DNA from: Hydractinia symbiolongicarpus
Lineage: Eukaryota; Cnidaria; Hydrozoa; Anthoathecata; Hydractiniidae
Direction: 5' to 3'
DNA: 64,000 nt
NCBI RefSeq assembly: GCF_029227915.1
Contig: NC_079887.1
Span: 26,721,650-26,785,649, forward strand
Of the stretch, positions 36,352-47,399 are shown piece by piece. The position numbers and the translations under genes were made by a program. Under the pieces are notes generated by a model. It ran no database searches. It was not told where the DNA came from and saw nothing but the letters and a program-made list of their open reading frames with translations. How positions within the stretch are numbered: position 1 is the first letter of the stretch; every line of letters begins with the position of its first letter.

Positions 36352-39185
36352 ATGAGTTTACTCCCTGGGTACTTTCTTTGTGTACTTTTGACTATATGGG
36401 CCAAGCCCGGGATTTACGGGAAATCTCGGGTTTTCGTTTGCCGGCGATTAAACTTCTTTTATTCAGCGTCTCATCGAAAATGAAAACATTTTTAAAAACT
36501 ACATGTCTTATGCGTTTAATGGTAAAAAAATAATATAAAAAATCGTTCGGGAAATGAGTTTACTCCCTGGGTACTTTCTTTGTATACTTTTGACTATACG
36601 GGCCAAGCCCGGGATTTACGGGAAATCTCGGGTTTTCGTTTGCCGGCGATTAAACTTCTTTTATTCAGCGTCTCATCAAAAATGAAAACATTTTTGAAAA
36701 CTACAAGTCTCATGCGTTTTAGTGGTGAAAAAATAATTTAAAAAATCGTTCGCGAAATGAGTTTACTCCCTTGGTACTTTGTTCTATACTTTTGACTATA
36801 CGGGCCGAGTCCGGGATTTACGGGAAATCGCGGATTTTCGTTTGCCGGCGATTAAACTTCTTTTATTCAGCGTCCCATCAAATATGAAAATATTTTTGAA
36901 AACTACAAGTCTCATGCGTTTAGTGGTAAAAAAATAATATAAAAAATCGTTCGGGAAATGAGTTTACTCACTGGGTACTTTCTTTGTATACTTTTGACTA
37001 TACGGGCCAAGCCCGGGATTTACGGGAAATCTCGGGTTTTCGTTTGCCGGCGATTAAACTTCTTTTATTCAGCGTCTCATCAAAAATGAAAGCATTTTTA
37101 AAAACTACAAGTCTTATGCGTTTTAGTGGTGAAAAAATAATTTAAAAAATCGTTCGGGAAATGAGTTTATTCCCTGGGTACTTTCTTTGTATACTTTTGA
37201 CTATACGGGCCAAGCCCGGGATTTACGGGAAATCGCGGGTTTTCGTTTGCCGGCGATTAAACTTCTTTTATTCAGCGTCTCATCAAAAATGAAAACATTT
37301 TTGAAAACTACAAGTCTCATGCGTTTTAGTGGTGAAAAAATAATTTAAAAAATCGTTCGGGAAATGAGTTTACTCCCTGGGTACTTTCTTGTATACTTTT
37401 GACTATACGGGCGGAGTCCGGGATTTACGGGAAATCGCGGATTTTCGTTTGCCGGCGATTAAACTTCTTTTATTCAGCGTCCCATCAAATATGAAAATAT
37501 TTTGGAAAACTACAAGTCTCATGCGTTTAGTGGTAAAAAAATAATATAAAAAATCGTTCGGGAAATGAGTTTACTCCCTGGGTACTTTCTTTGTATACTT
37601 TTGACTATACGGGCCAAGCCCGGGATTTACGGGACATCGCGGGTTTTCGTTTGCCGGCGATTAAACTTCTTTTATTCAGCGTCTCATCAAAAATGAAAAC
37701 ATTTTTAAAAACTACAAGTCTTATGCGTTTTAGTGGTGAAAAAGTAATTTAAAAAATCGTTCGGGAAATGAGTTTACTCCCTGGGTACTTTCTTTGTATA
37801 CTTTTGACTATACGGGCCAGCTCCGGGATTTACGGGAAATCGCGGGTTTCCGTTTGCCGGCGATTAAACTTCTTTTATTCAGGGTCTCATCAAAAATGAA
37901 AACATTTTTGAAAACTACAAGTCTCATGCGTTTTAGTGGTGAAAAAATACTTTAAAAAATCGTTCGGGAAATGAGTTTACTCCCTGGGTACTTTCTTGTA
38001 TACTTTTGACTATACGGGCCGAGTCCGGGATTTACGGGAAATCGCGGGTTTTCGCTTGCCGGCGATTAAACTTCTTTTATTCAGCGTCTCATCAAAAATG
38101 AAAACATTTTTAAAAACTACAAGTCTCATGCGTTTTAGTGGTGAAAAATTAATTTAAAAAATCGTTCGGGAAATGGGTTTACTCCCTAGGTACTTTCTTT
38201 GTATACTTTTGACTATACGGGCCAAGCCGGGATTTACGGGACATCGCGGGTTTTCGTTTGCCGGCGATTAAACTTCTTTTATTCAGCGTCTCATTAAAAA
38301 TGAAAACATTTTTAAAAACTACAAGTCTTATGCGTTTTAGTGGTGAAAAAGTAATTTAAAAAATCGTTCGGGAAATGAGTTTACTCCCTGGGTACTTTCT
38401 TTGTATACTTTTGACTATACGGGCCAGCTCCGGGATTTACGGGAAATCGCGGGTTTCCGTTTGCCGGCGATTAAACTTCTTTTATTCAGGGTCTCATCAA
38501 AAATGAAAACATTTTTGAAAACTACAAGTCTCATGCGTTTTAGTGGTGAAAAATTAATTTAAAAAATCGTTCGGGAAATGAGTTTACTCCCTGGGTACTT
38601 TCTTTGTATACTTTTTACTATACGGGCCTAGGCCGGCATTTACAGGAAATCGCGGGTTTTCGTTTGCCGGCGATTAAACTTCTTTTATTCAGCGTCTCAT
38701 CAAAAATGAAAACATTTTTGAAAACTACAAGTCTCATGCGTTTTAGTGGTGAAAAAATAATTTAAAAAATCGTTCGGGAAATGAGTTTACTCCCTGGGTA
38801 CTTTCTTCTATACTTTTGACTATACGGGCCGAGTCCGGGATTTACGGGAAATCGCGGATTTTCGTTTGCCGGCGATTAAACTTCTTTTATTCAGCGTCTC
38901 ATCAAAAATGAAAACATTTTTAAAAACTACAAGTCTCATGCGTTTTAGTGGTGAAAAAATAATTTAAAAAATCGTTCTGGAAATGAGTTAACTCACAGGG
39001 TACTTTCTTTGTATACATTTGACTATACGTGCCAAGCCCGGGATTTACGGGAAATTGCAGGTTTTCGTTTCCCGGCGATTAAACTGCTTTTATTCAGTGT
39101 CTCATCAAAAATGAAAAGATTCTTGAAAACTACAAGTCTCATGCGTTTTAGTGGTGAAATAATAATTTAAAAAATCGTTTGGGAA

Positions 39186-40603
39186 ATGAGTTTACTCCCT
39201 GGGTACTTTCTTTGTATACTTTTGACTATACGAGCCGAGTCCAGGATTTACGGGAAATCGCAGGTTTTCGTTTCCGGCGATTAAACTTCTTTTATTCAGC
39301 GTCTCATCAAAAATGAAAACATTTTTAAAAACTACAAGTCTCATGCGTGTTAGTGGTGAAAAATTAATTTAAAAAATCGTTCGGGAAATGAGTTTACTCC
39401 CTGGGTACTTTCTTTGTATACTTTTGACTATACGGGCCAAGCCGGGATTTACGGGAAATCGCGGGTTTTCGTTTGCCGGCGATTAAAATTCTTTTATTCA
39501 GCGTCTCATCAGAAATGAAAACATTTTTGAAAACTACAAGTCTCATGCGTTTTAGTGGTGAAAAAGTAATTTAAAAAATCGTTCGGGAAATGAGTTTACT
39601 CCCTGGGTACTTTCTTTGTATACTTTTGACTATACGGGCCAGCTCCGGGATTTACGGGAAATCGCGGGTTTCCGTTTGCCGGCGATTAAACTTCTTTTAT
39701 TCAGGGTCTCATCAAAAATGAAAACATTTTTGAAAACTACAAGTCTCATGCGTTTTAGTGGTGAAAAATTAATTTAAAAAATCGTTCGGGAAATGAGTTT
39801 ACTCCCTGGGTACTTTCTTTGTATACTTTTGACTATACAGGCCTAGGCCGGCATTTACAGGAAATCGCGGGTTTTCGTTTGCCGGCGATTAAACTTCTTT
39901 TATTCAGCGTCTCATCAAAAATGAAAACATTTTTGAAAACTACAAGTCTCATGCGTTTTAGTGGTGAAAAAATAATTTAAAAAATCGTTCTGGAAATGAG
40001 TTAACTCACAGGGTACTTTCTTTGTATACATTTGACTATACGTGCCAAGCCCGGGATTTACGGGAAATCGCAGGTTTTCGTTTCCCGGCGATTAAACTGC
40101 TTTTATTCAGTGTCTCATCAAAAATGAAAAGATTCTTGAAAACTACAAGTCTCATGCGTTTTAGTGGTGAAATAATAATTTAAAAAATCGTTTGGGAAAT
40201 GAGTTTACTCCCTGGGTACTTTCTTTGTATACTTTTGACTATACGAGCCGAGTCCAGGATTTACGGGAAATCGCAGGTTTTCGTTTGCCGGCGATTAAAC
40301 TTCTTTTATTCAGCGTCTCATCCAAAATGAAAACATTTTTAAAAACTACAAGTCTCATGCGTGTTAGTGGTGAAAAATTAATTTAAAAAATCGTTCGGGA
40401 AATGAGTTTACTCCCTGGGTACTTTCTTTGTATACTTTTGACTATACGGGCCAAGCCGGGATTTACGGGAAATCGCGGGTTTTCGTTTGCCGGCGATTAA
40501 ACTTCTTTTATTCAGCGTCTCATCAGAAATGAAAACATTTTTGAAAACTACAAGTCTCATGCGTTTTAGTGGTGAAAAAATAATTTAAAAAATCGTTTGG
40601 GAA
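39186..40603 (+). repeat. 1,418-bp 7-mer, copy 1
   Basis: Anchors: AGCCGAGTCC at 39233 and 40651; GCCAGCTCC at 39638 and 41056; GCCTAGGCCGG at 39841 and 41259; GAGTTAACTCAC at about 39998 and 41416. All are 1,418 bp apart. Confidence 0.9.
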
Positions 40604-42012
40604 ATGAGTTTACTCCCTGGGTACTTTCTTTGTATACTTTTGACTATACGAGCCGAGTCCAGGATTTACGGGAAATCGCAGGTTTTCGTTTCCGGCGATT
40701 AAACTTCTTTTATTCAGCGTCTCATCAAAAATGAAAACATTTTTAAAAACTACAAGTCTCATGCGTGTTAGTGGTGAAAAATTAATTTAAAAAATCGTTC
40801 GGGAAATGAGTTTACTCCCTGGGTACGTTCTTTGTATACTTTTGACTATACGGGCCAAGCCGGGATTTACGGGAAATCGCGGGTTTTCGTTTGCCGGCGA
40901 TTAAAATTCTTTTATTCAGCGTCTCATCAGAAATGAAAACATTTTTGAAAACTACAAGTCTCATGCGTTTTAGTGGTGAAAAAGTAATTTAAAAAATCGT
41001 TCGGGAAATGAGTTTACTCCCTGGGTACTTTCTTTGTATACTTTTGACTATACGGGCCAGCTCCGGGATTTACGGGAAATCGCCGGTTTCCGTTTGCCGG
41101 CGATTAAACTTCTTTTATTCAGGGTCTCATCAAAAATGAAAACATTTTTGAAAACTACAAGTCTCATGCGTTTTAGTGGTGAAAAATTAATTTAAAAAAT
41201 CGTTCGGGAAATGAGTTTACTCCCTGGGTACTTTCTTTGTATACTTTTGACTATACAGGCCTAGGCCGGCATTTACAGGAAATCGCGGGTTTTCGTTTGC
41301 CGGCGATTAAACTTCTTTTATTCAGCGTCTCATCAAAAATGAAAACATTTTTGAAAACTACAAGTCTCATGCGTTTTAGTGGTGAAAAAATAATTTAAAA
41401 AATCGTTCTGGAAATGAGTTAACTCACAGGGTACTTTCTTTGTATACATTTGACTATACGTGCCAAGCCCGGGATTTACGGGAAATCGCAGGTTTTCGTT
41501 TCCCGGCGATTAAACTGCTTTTATTCAGTGTCTCATCAAAAATGAAAAGATTCTTGAAAACTACAAGTCTCATGCGTTTTAGTGGTGAAATAATAATTTA
41601 AAAAATCGTTTGGGAAATGAGTTTACTCCCTGGGTACTTTCTTTGTATACTTTTGACTATACGAGCCGAGTCCAGGATTTACGGGAAATCGCAGGTTTTC
41701 GTTTGCCGGCGATTAAACTTCTTTTATTCAGCGTCTCATCCAAAATGAAAACATTTTTAAAAACTACAAGTCTCATGCGTGTTAGTGGTGAAAAATTAAT
41801 TTAAAAAATCGTTCGGGAAATGAGTTTACTCCCTGGGTACTTTCTTTGTATACTTTTGACTATACGGGCCAAGCCGGGATTTACGGGAAATCGCGGGTTT
41901 TCGTTTGCCGGCGATTAAACTTCTTTTATTCAGCGTCTCATCAGAAATGAAAACATTTTTGAAAACTACAAGTCTCATGCGTTTTAGTGGTGAAAAAATA
42001 ATTTAAAAAATC
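40604..42012 (+). repeat. 1,418-bp 7-mer, copy 2
   Basis: Tandem copy of 39186-40603. It ends when the next monomer takes the CTTTCTTCTATAC form near 42043. GGGTACGTTCTTTG near 40822 is a private substitution. Confidence 0.88.
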
Positions 42013-42453
42013 GTTCGGGAAATGAGTTTACTCCCTGGGTACTTTCTTCTATACTTTTGACTATACGGGCCGAGTCCGGGATTTACGGGAAATCGCGGAT
42101 TTTCGTTTGCCGGCGATTAAACTTCTTTTATTCAGCGTCCCATCAAATATGAAAATATTTTTGAAAACTACAAGTCTCATGCGTTTAGTGGTAAAAAAAT
42201 AATATAAAAAATCTTTCGGGAAATGAGTTTACTCCCTGGGTACTTTCTTTGTATACTTTTGACTATACGGGCCAAGCCCGGGATTTACGAGAAATCTCGG
42301 GTTTTCGTTTGCCGGCAATTAAACTTCTTTTATTCAGCGTCTCATCAAAAATGAAAACATTTTTGAAAACTACAAGTCTTATGCGTTTTAGTGGTGAAAA
42401 AATAATTTAAAAAATCGTTCGGCAAATGAGTTTATTCCCTGGGTACTTTCTTT

Positions 42454-42471
42454 GTATACTTTTGACTATAC
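42454..42471 (+). other. Dyad GTATA-N8-TATAC (example, phase 29-46)
   Basis: Five-base arms separated by eight bases, present in most monomers at the same phase. The loop is CTTTTGAC, CATTCGAC or CATTTGAC in S, V and T monomers and AATTGAA (7 bases) in R. G-class (GCATA) and the CATACGACTATGC variant break one arm. Confidence 0.7.
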
Positions 42472-42547
42472 GGGCCAAGCCCGGGATTTACGGGAAATCG
42501 CAGGTTTTCGTTTGCCGGCGATTAAACTTCTTTTATTCAGCGTCTCA

Positions 42548-42569
42548 TCAAAAATGAAAACATTTTTGA
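42548..42569 (+). other. Perfect 9-bp dyad with AAAA loop (example, phase 123-144)
   Basis: TCAAAAATG, AAAA, CATTTTTGA. Monomers with CATTTTTAAAAAC keep only the inner seven pairs. This is the longest perfect inverted repeat I see in the unit. Confidence 0.8.
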
Positions 42570-42829
42570 AAACTACAAGTCTCATGCGTTTTAGTGGTGA
42601 AAAAATAATTTAAAAAACCGTGAGGGAAATGAGTTTACTCCCTGGGTACTTTCTTGTATACTTTTGACTGTACGGGCCGAGTCCGAGATTTACGGGAAAT
42701 CGCGGATTTTCGTTTGCCGGCGATTAAACTTCTTTTATTCAGCGTCCCATCAAATATGAAAATATTTTGGAAAACTACAAGTCTCATGCGTTTAGTGGTA
42801 AAAAAATAATATAAAAAATCGTTCGGGAA

Positions 42830-44245
42830 ATGAGTTTACTCCCTGGGTACTTTCTTTGTATACATTTGACTATACGTGCCAAGCCCGGGATTTACGGGAA
42901 ATCGCAGGTTTTCGTTTCCCGGCGATTAAACTGCTTTTATTCAGTGTCTCATCAAAAATGAAAAGATTCTTGAAAACTACAAGTCTCATGCGTTTTAGTG
43001 GTGAAATAATAATTTAAAAAATCGTTTGGGAAATGAGTTTACTCCCTGGGTACTTTCTTTGTATACTTTTCACTATACGAGCCGAGTCCAGGATTTACGG
43101 GAAATCGCAGGTTTTCGTTTGCCGGCGATTAAACTTCTTTTATTCAGCGTCTCATCCAAAATGAAAACATTTTTAAAAACTACAAGTCTCATGCGTGTTA
43201 GTGGTGAAAAATTAATTTAAAAAATCGTTCGGGAAATGAGTTTACTCCCTGGGTACTTTCTTTGTATACTTTTGACTATACGGGCCAAGCCGGGATTTAC
43301 GGGAAATCGTGGGTTTTCGTTTGCCGGCGATTAAACTTCTTTTATTCAGCGTCTCATCAGAAATGAAAACATTTTTGAAAACTACAAGTCTCATGCGTTT
43401 TAGTGGTGAAAAAATAATTTAAAAAATCGTTCGGGAAATGAGTTTACTCCCTGGGTACTTTCTTCTATACTTTTGACTATACGGGCCGAGTCCGGGATTT
43501 ACGGGAAATCGCGGATTTTCGTTTGCCGGCGATTAAACTTCTTTTATTCAGCGTCCCATCAAATATGAAAATATTTTTGAAAACTACAAGTCTCATGCGT
43601 TTAGTGGTAAAAAAATAATATAAAAAATCGTTCGGGAAATGAGTTTACTCCCTGGGTACTTTCTTTGTATACTTTTGACTATACGGGCCAAGCCCGGGAT
43701 TTACGAGAAATCTCGGGTTTTCGTTTGCCGGCAATTAAACTTCTTTTATTCAGCGTCTCATCAAAAATGAAAACATTTTTGAAAACTACAAGTCTTATGC
43801 GTTTTAGTGGTGAAAAAATAATTTAAAAAATCGTTCGGCAAATGAGTTTATTCCCTGGGTACTTTCTTTGTATACTTTTGACTATACGGGCCAAGCCCGG
43901 GATTTACGGGAAATCGCAGGTTTTCGTTTGCCGGCGATTAAACTTCTTTTATTCAGCGTCTCATCAAAAATGAAAACATTTTTGAAAACTACAAGTCTCA
44001 TGCGTTTTAGTGGTGAAAAAATAATTTAAAAAACCGTGAGGGAAATGAGTTTACTCCCTGGGTACTTTCTTGTATACTTTTGACTGTACGGGCCGAGTCC
44101 GAGATTTACGGGAAATCGCGGATTTTCGTTTGCCGGCGATTAAACTTCTTTTATTCAGCGTCCCATCAAATATGAAAATATTTTGGAAAACTACAAGTCT
44201 CATGCGTTTAGTGGTAAAAAAATAATATAAAAAATCGTTCGGGAA
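42830..44245 (+). repeat. 1,416-bp 7-mer, copy 2
   Basis: Its first monomer is a hybrid: it starts ACTCCCTGGG like an S or V monomer, then has CATTTGACTATACGTGCC and AAAAGATTCTTG of the T-like class, where copy 1 has the full GAGTTAACTCACAGGG start. The remaining six monomers match copy 1 closely, apart from TTTTCACTATACGAGCC at about 43067. Confidence 0.88.
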
Positions 44246-46345
44246 ATGAGTTTACTCCCTGGGTACTTTCTTTGTATAATTTTGACTATACGGGCCAAGC
44301 CCGGGATTTACGGGACATCGCGGGTTTTCGTTTGCCGGCGATTAAACTTCTTTTATTCAGCGTCTCATCAAAAATGAAAACATTTTTGAAAACTACAAGT
44401 CTCATGCGTTTTAGTGGTGAAAAAATAATTTAAAAAATCGTTCGGGAAATGAGTTTACTCCCTGGGTACTTTCTTGTATACTTTTGACTATACGGGCCGA
44501 GTCCGGGATTTACGGGAAATCGCGGATTTTCGTTTGCCGGCGATTAAACTTCTTTTATTCAGGGTCTCATCAAAAATGAAAACATTTTTGAAAACTACAA
44601 GTCTCATGCGTTTTAGTGGTGAAAAAATAATTTAAAAAATCGTTCGGGAAATGAGTTTACTCCCTGGGTACTTTCTTGTATACTTCTGACTATACGGGCC
44701 GAGTCCGGGATTTTCGGGAAATCGCGGATTTTTGTTTGCCGGCGATTAAACGTCTTTTATTCAGCGTCCCATCAAATATGAAAATATTTTTGAAAACTAC
44801 AAGTCTCATGCGTTTAGTGGTAAAAAAATAATATAAAAAATCGTTCGGGAAATGAGTTTCCTCCCTGGGTACTTTCTTTGTATACTTTTGACTATACGGG
44901 CCAAGCCCGGGATTTACGGGAAATCGCGGGTTTTCGTTTGCCGGCGATTAAACTTCTTTTATTCAGCGTCTCATCAAAAATGAAAACATTTTTAAAAACT
45001 ACAAGTCTTATGCGTTTTAGTGGTGAAAAAATAATTTAAAAAATCGTTCTAGAAATAAGTTTACTCCCTGGGTACTTTCTTTGTATACATTTGACTATAC
45101 GGGCCAAGCCCGGGATTTACGGGAAATCGCAGGTTTTCGTTTGCCGGCAATTAAACTGCTTTTATTCAGCGTCTAATCAAAAATGAAAACATTTTTGAAA
45201 ACTACAAGTCTCATGCGTTTTAGTGGTGAAAAAGTAATTTAAAAAATCGTTCGGGAAATGAGTTTACTCCCTGGGTACTTTCTTTGTATACATTTGACTA
45301 TACGTGCCAAGCCCGGGATTTACGGGAAATCGCGGGTTTTCGTTTCCTGGCCATTAAACTGCTTTTATTCAGCGTCTCATGAAAAATGAAAAGATTCTTG
45401 AAAACTACAAGTCTCATGCGTTTTAGTGGTGAATAAATAATTTAAAAAATCGTTTGGGAAATGGGTTTACTCCCTGGGTACTTTCTTTGTATACTTTTGA
45501 CTATACGGGCCGAGTCCAGGATTTACGGGAAATCGCAGGTTTTCGTTTGCCGGCGATTAAACTTCTTTTATTCCGCGTCTCATCAAAAATGAAAACATTT
45601 TTAAAAACTACAAGTCTCATGCGTTTTAGTGGTGAAAAATTAATTTAAAAAATCGCTCGGGAAATGAGTTTACTCCCTGGGTACTTTCTTCTATACATTT
45701 GACTATACGGGCCGAGTCCGGGATTTACGGGAAATCGCGGATTTTCGTTTGCCGGCGATTAAACTTCTTTTATTCAGCGTCCCATCAAATATGAAAATAT
45801 TTTTGAAAACTACAAGTCTCATGCGTTTAGTGGTAAAAAAATAATATAAAAAATCGTTCGGGAAATGAGTTTACTCCCTGGGTACTTTCTTTGTATACTT
45901 TTGACTATACGGGCCAAGCCAGGGATTTACGGGAAATCGCGGGTTTTCGTTTGCCGGCGATTAAACTTCTTTTATTCAGCGTCTCATCAACAATGAAAAC
46001 ATTTTTAAAAACTACAAGTCTTATGCGTTTTAGTTGTGAAAAAATAATTTAAAAAATCGTTCGGGAAATGAGTTTATTCCCTGGGTACTTTCTTTGTATA
46101 CTTTTGACTATACGGGCCAAGCCCGGGATTTACGGGAAATCGCGGGTTTTCGTTTGCCGGCGATTAAACTTCTTTTATTCAGCGTCTCATCAAAAATGAA
46201 AACATTTTTGAAAACTACAAGTCTCATGCGTTTTAGTGGTGAAAAAATAATTTTAAAAATCGTTCGGGAAATGAGTTTACACCCTGGGTACTTTCTTGTA
46301 TACTTTTGACTATACGGGCCGAGTCCGGGATTTACGGGAAATCGC

Positions 46346-46439
46346 TGATTTTTTTTTTGATTTTTTTTTTTTTTTTGATTTTCTCTTTATTTAACGTTGA
46401 TAGATACAATAGTATTTAAATAACTAATTTAAATCGACA
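46346..46439 (-). mobile_element. 94-bp non-satellite insert, possible truncated retroposed 3' end
   Basis: This is the only DNA in the window that is not satellite. Satellite sequence stops after GGGAAATCGC (ending 46345) and resumes at ATTTTCGTTTGCC (46440). Uninterrupted sister copies read CGCGGATTTTCG, so 94 bp replace GG. On the plus strand the insert has T runs of 10 (46349-46358) and 16 (46361-46376), separated by GA, then AT-rich sequence without internal repetition. On the minus strand this reads as ~50 bp of body, AATAAA (46391-46386), nine bases, then a long A tract: the arrangement of a polyadenylated retroposed end. AAATCG at 46339-46344 and 46431-46436 could be a 6-bp target duplication, but AAATCG is also native satellite sequence, so that is weak. 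Slippage expansion of GATTTT plus filler DNA is the main alternative. No coding capacity. Confidence 0.5.
46386..46391 (-). promoter_or_regulatory. Candidate polyadenylation signal AATAAA in the insert
   Basis: Minus-strand AATAAA about nine bases before the A16 tract. The hexamer is common by chance in AT-rich DNA; its placement is what makes it suggestive. Confidence 0.3.
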
Positions 46440-47399
46440 ATTTTCGTTTGCCGGCGATTAAACTTCTTTTATTCAGCGTCCCATCAAATATGAAAATATT
46501 TTGGAAAACTACAAGTCTCATGCGTTTTAGTGGTGAAAAAATAATTTAAAAAATCGTTCGGGAAATGAGTTTACTCCCTGGGTACTTTCTTTGCATACTT
46601 TTGACTATACGGGCCAGGTCCGGGATTTACGGGAAATCGCGGGTTTCCGTTTGCCGGCGATTAAACTTCTTTTATTCAGGGTCTCATCAAAAATGAAAAC
46701 ATTTTTGAAAACTACAAGTCTCATGCGTTTTAGTGGTGAAAAAATAATTTAAAAAATCGTTCTGGAAATGAGTTTACTCCCTGGGTACTTTCTTTGTGTA
46801 CTTTTGACTATACGGGCCAAGCCGGGATTTACGGGAAATCGCGGGTTTTCGTTTGCCGGCGATTAAACTTCTTTTATTCAGCGTCTCATCGAAGATGAAA
46901 ACATTTTTGAAAACTACAAGTCTCATGCGTTTTAGTGGTGAAAAAATAATTTAAAAAATCGTTCGGGAAATGAGTTTACTCCCTGGGTACTTTCTTCTAT
47001 ACTTTTGACTATACGGGCCGAGTCCGGGATTTACGGGAAATCGCGGATTTTCGTTTGCCGGCGATTAAACTTCTTTTATTCAGCGTCCAATCAAATATGA
47101 AAATATTTTTGAAAACTACAAGTCTCATGCGTTTAGTGGTAAAAAAATAATATAAAAAATCGTTCGGGAAATGAGTTTACTCCCTGGGTACTTTCTTTGT
47201 ATACTTTTGACTATACGGGCCAAGCCCGGGATTTACGGGAAATCGCGGGTTTTCGTTTGCCGGCGATTAAACTTCTATTATTCAGCGTCTCATCAAAAAT
47301 GAAAACATTTTTAAAAACTACAAGTCTTATGCGTTTTAGTTGTGAAAAAATAATTTAAAAAATCGTTCGGGAAATGAGTTTATTCCCTGGGTACTTCCT

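Larger units (their letters stand above)
29070..37160 (+). repeat. Array region 5: 20-mer tandem duplication (2 x ~4,045 bp)
   Basis: No gene is present. About 40 monomers, essentially two copies of one 20-monomer block. The block is itself a mosaic: its first ~1.9 kb matches 23.2-25.1 kb (offset 5,866 bp), and its last ~1.2 kb matches 26.5-27.6 kb. Confidence 0.88.
33115..37160 (+). repeat. 4,046-bp 20-mer, copy 2
   Basis: Second copy, directly abutting the first. It then continues past the block end into GAGTTTATTCCCTGGG at 37161, matching the continuation after 27654 (offset 9,507 bp, 47 monomers) until about 27.93 / 37.44 kb. Confidence 0.92.
41414..42829 (+). repeat. 1,416-bp 7-mer, copy 1
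   Basis: A second 7-mer register overlapping the previous one. Shared markers with 42830-44245 include GGGATTTACGAGAAATCTCG, GTTCGGCAAATGAG, AAACCGTGAGGG and ACTGTACGGGCCGAGTCCG, all displaced by 1,416 bp. Confidence 0.88.
37161..46345 (+). repeat. Array region 6: 7-mer higher-order repeats
   Basis: No gene is present. About 45 monomers. Distinctive types are GGCCAGCTCCGGG (37816, 38423, 39638, 41056), GCCTAGGCCGGC with ATTTACAGG (38626, 39841, 41259), CGAGCCGAGTCCAGG and ATGCGTGTTAGTGG. Spacings between equivalents are 607, 1,215, 1,416 and 1,418 bp: 3, 6 and 7 monomers. Short forms of the pyrimidine tract (CTTTCTTGTATAC, CTTTCTTCTATAC) become common here. Confidence 0.83.

Noticed and set aside
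38626-38640. GCCTAGGCCGGC as a possible recombinase or attachment site
   Set aside because: It is a local substitution variant of the normal GCCAAGCCCGGG core, carried along by duplication to 39841 and 41259. No partner site or integrase is present.
46339-46436. AAATCG on both sides of the insert as a firm target-site duplication
   Set aside because: AAATCG is native to the satellite at the left position, and the three bases after the right copy (ACA) do not match the empty site (CGG). Recorded only as a possibility.
46346-46439. Telomeric, tRNA-derived or rRNA-derived origin of the insert
   Set aside because: There is no telomere-type repeat, no A or B box that I can recognise, and no rRNA similarity visible in the ~55 bp body. 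It is too short for a confident class call.
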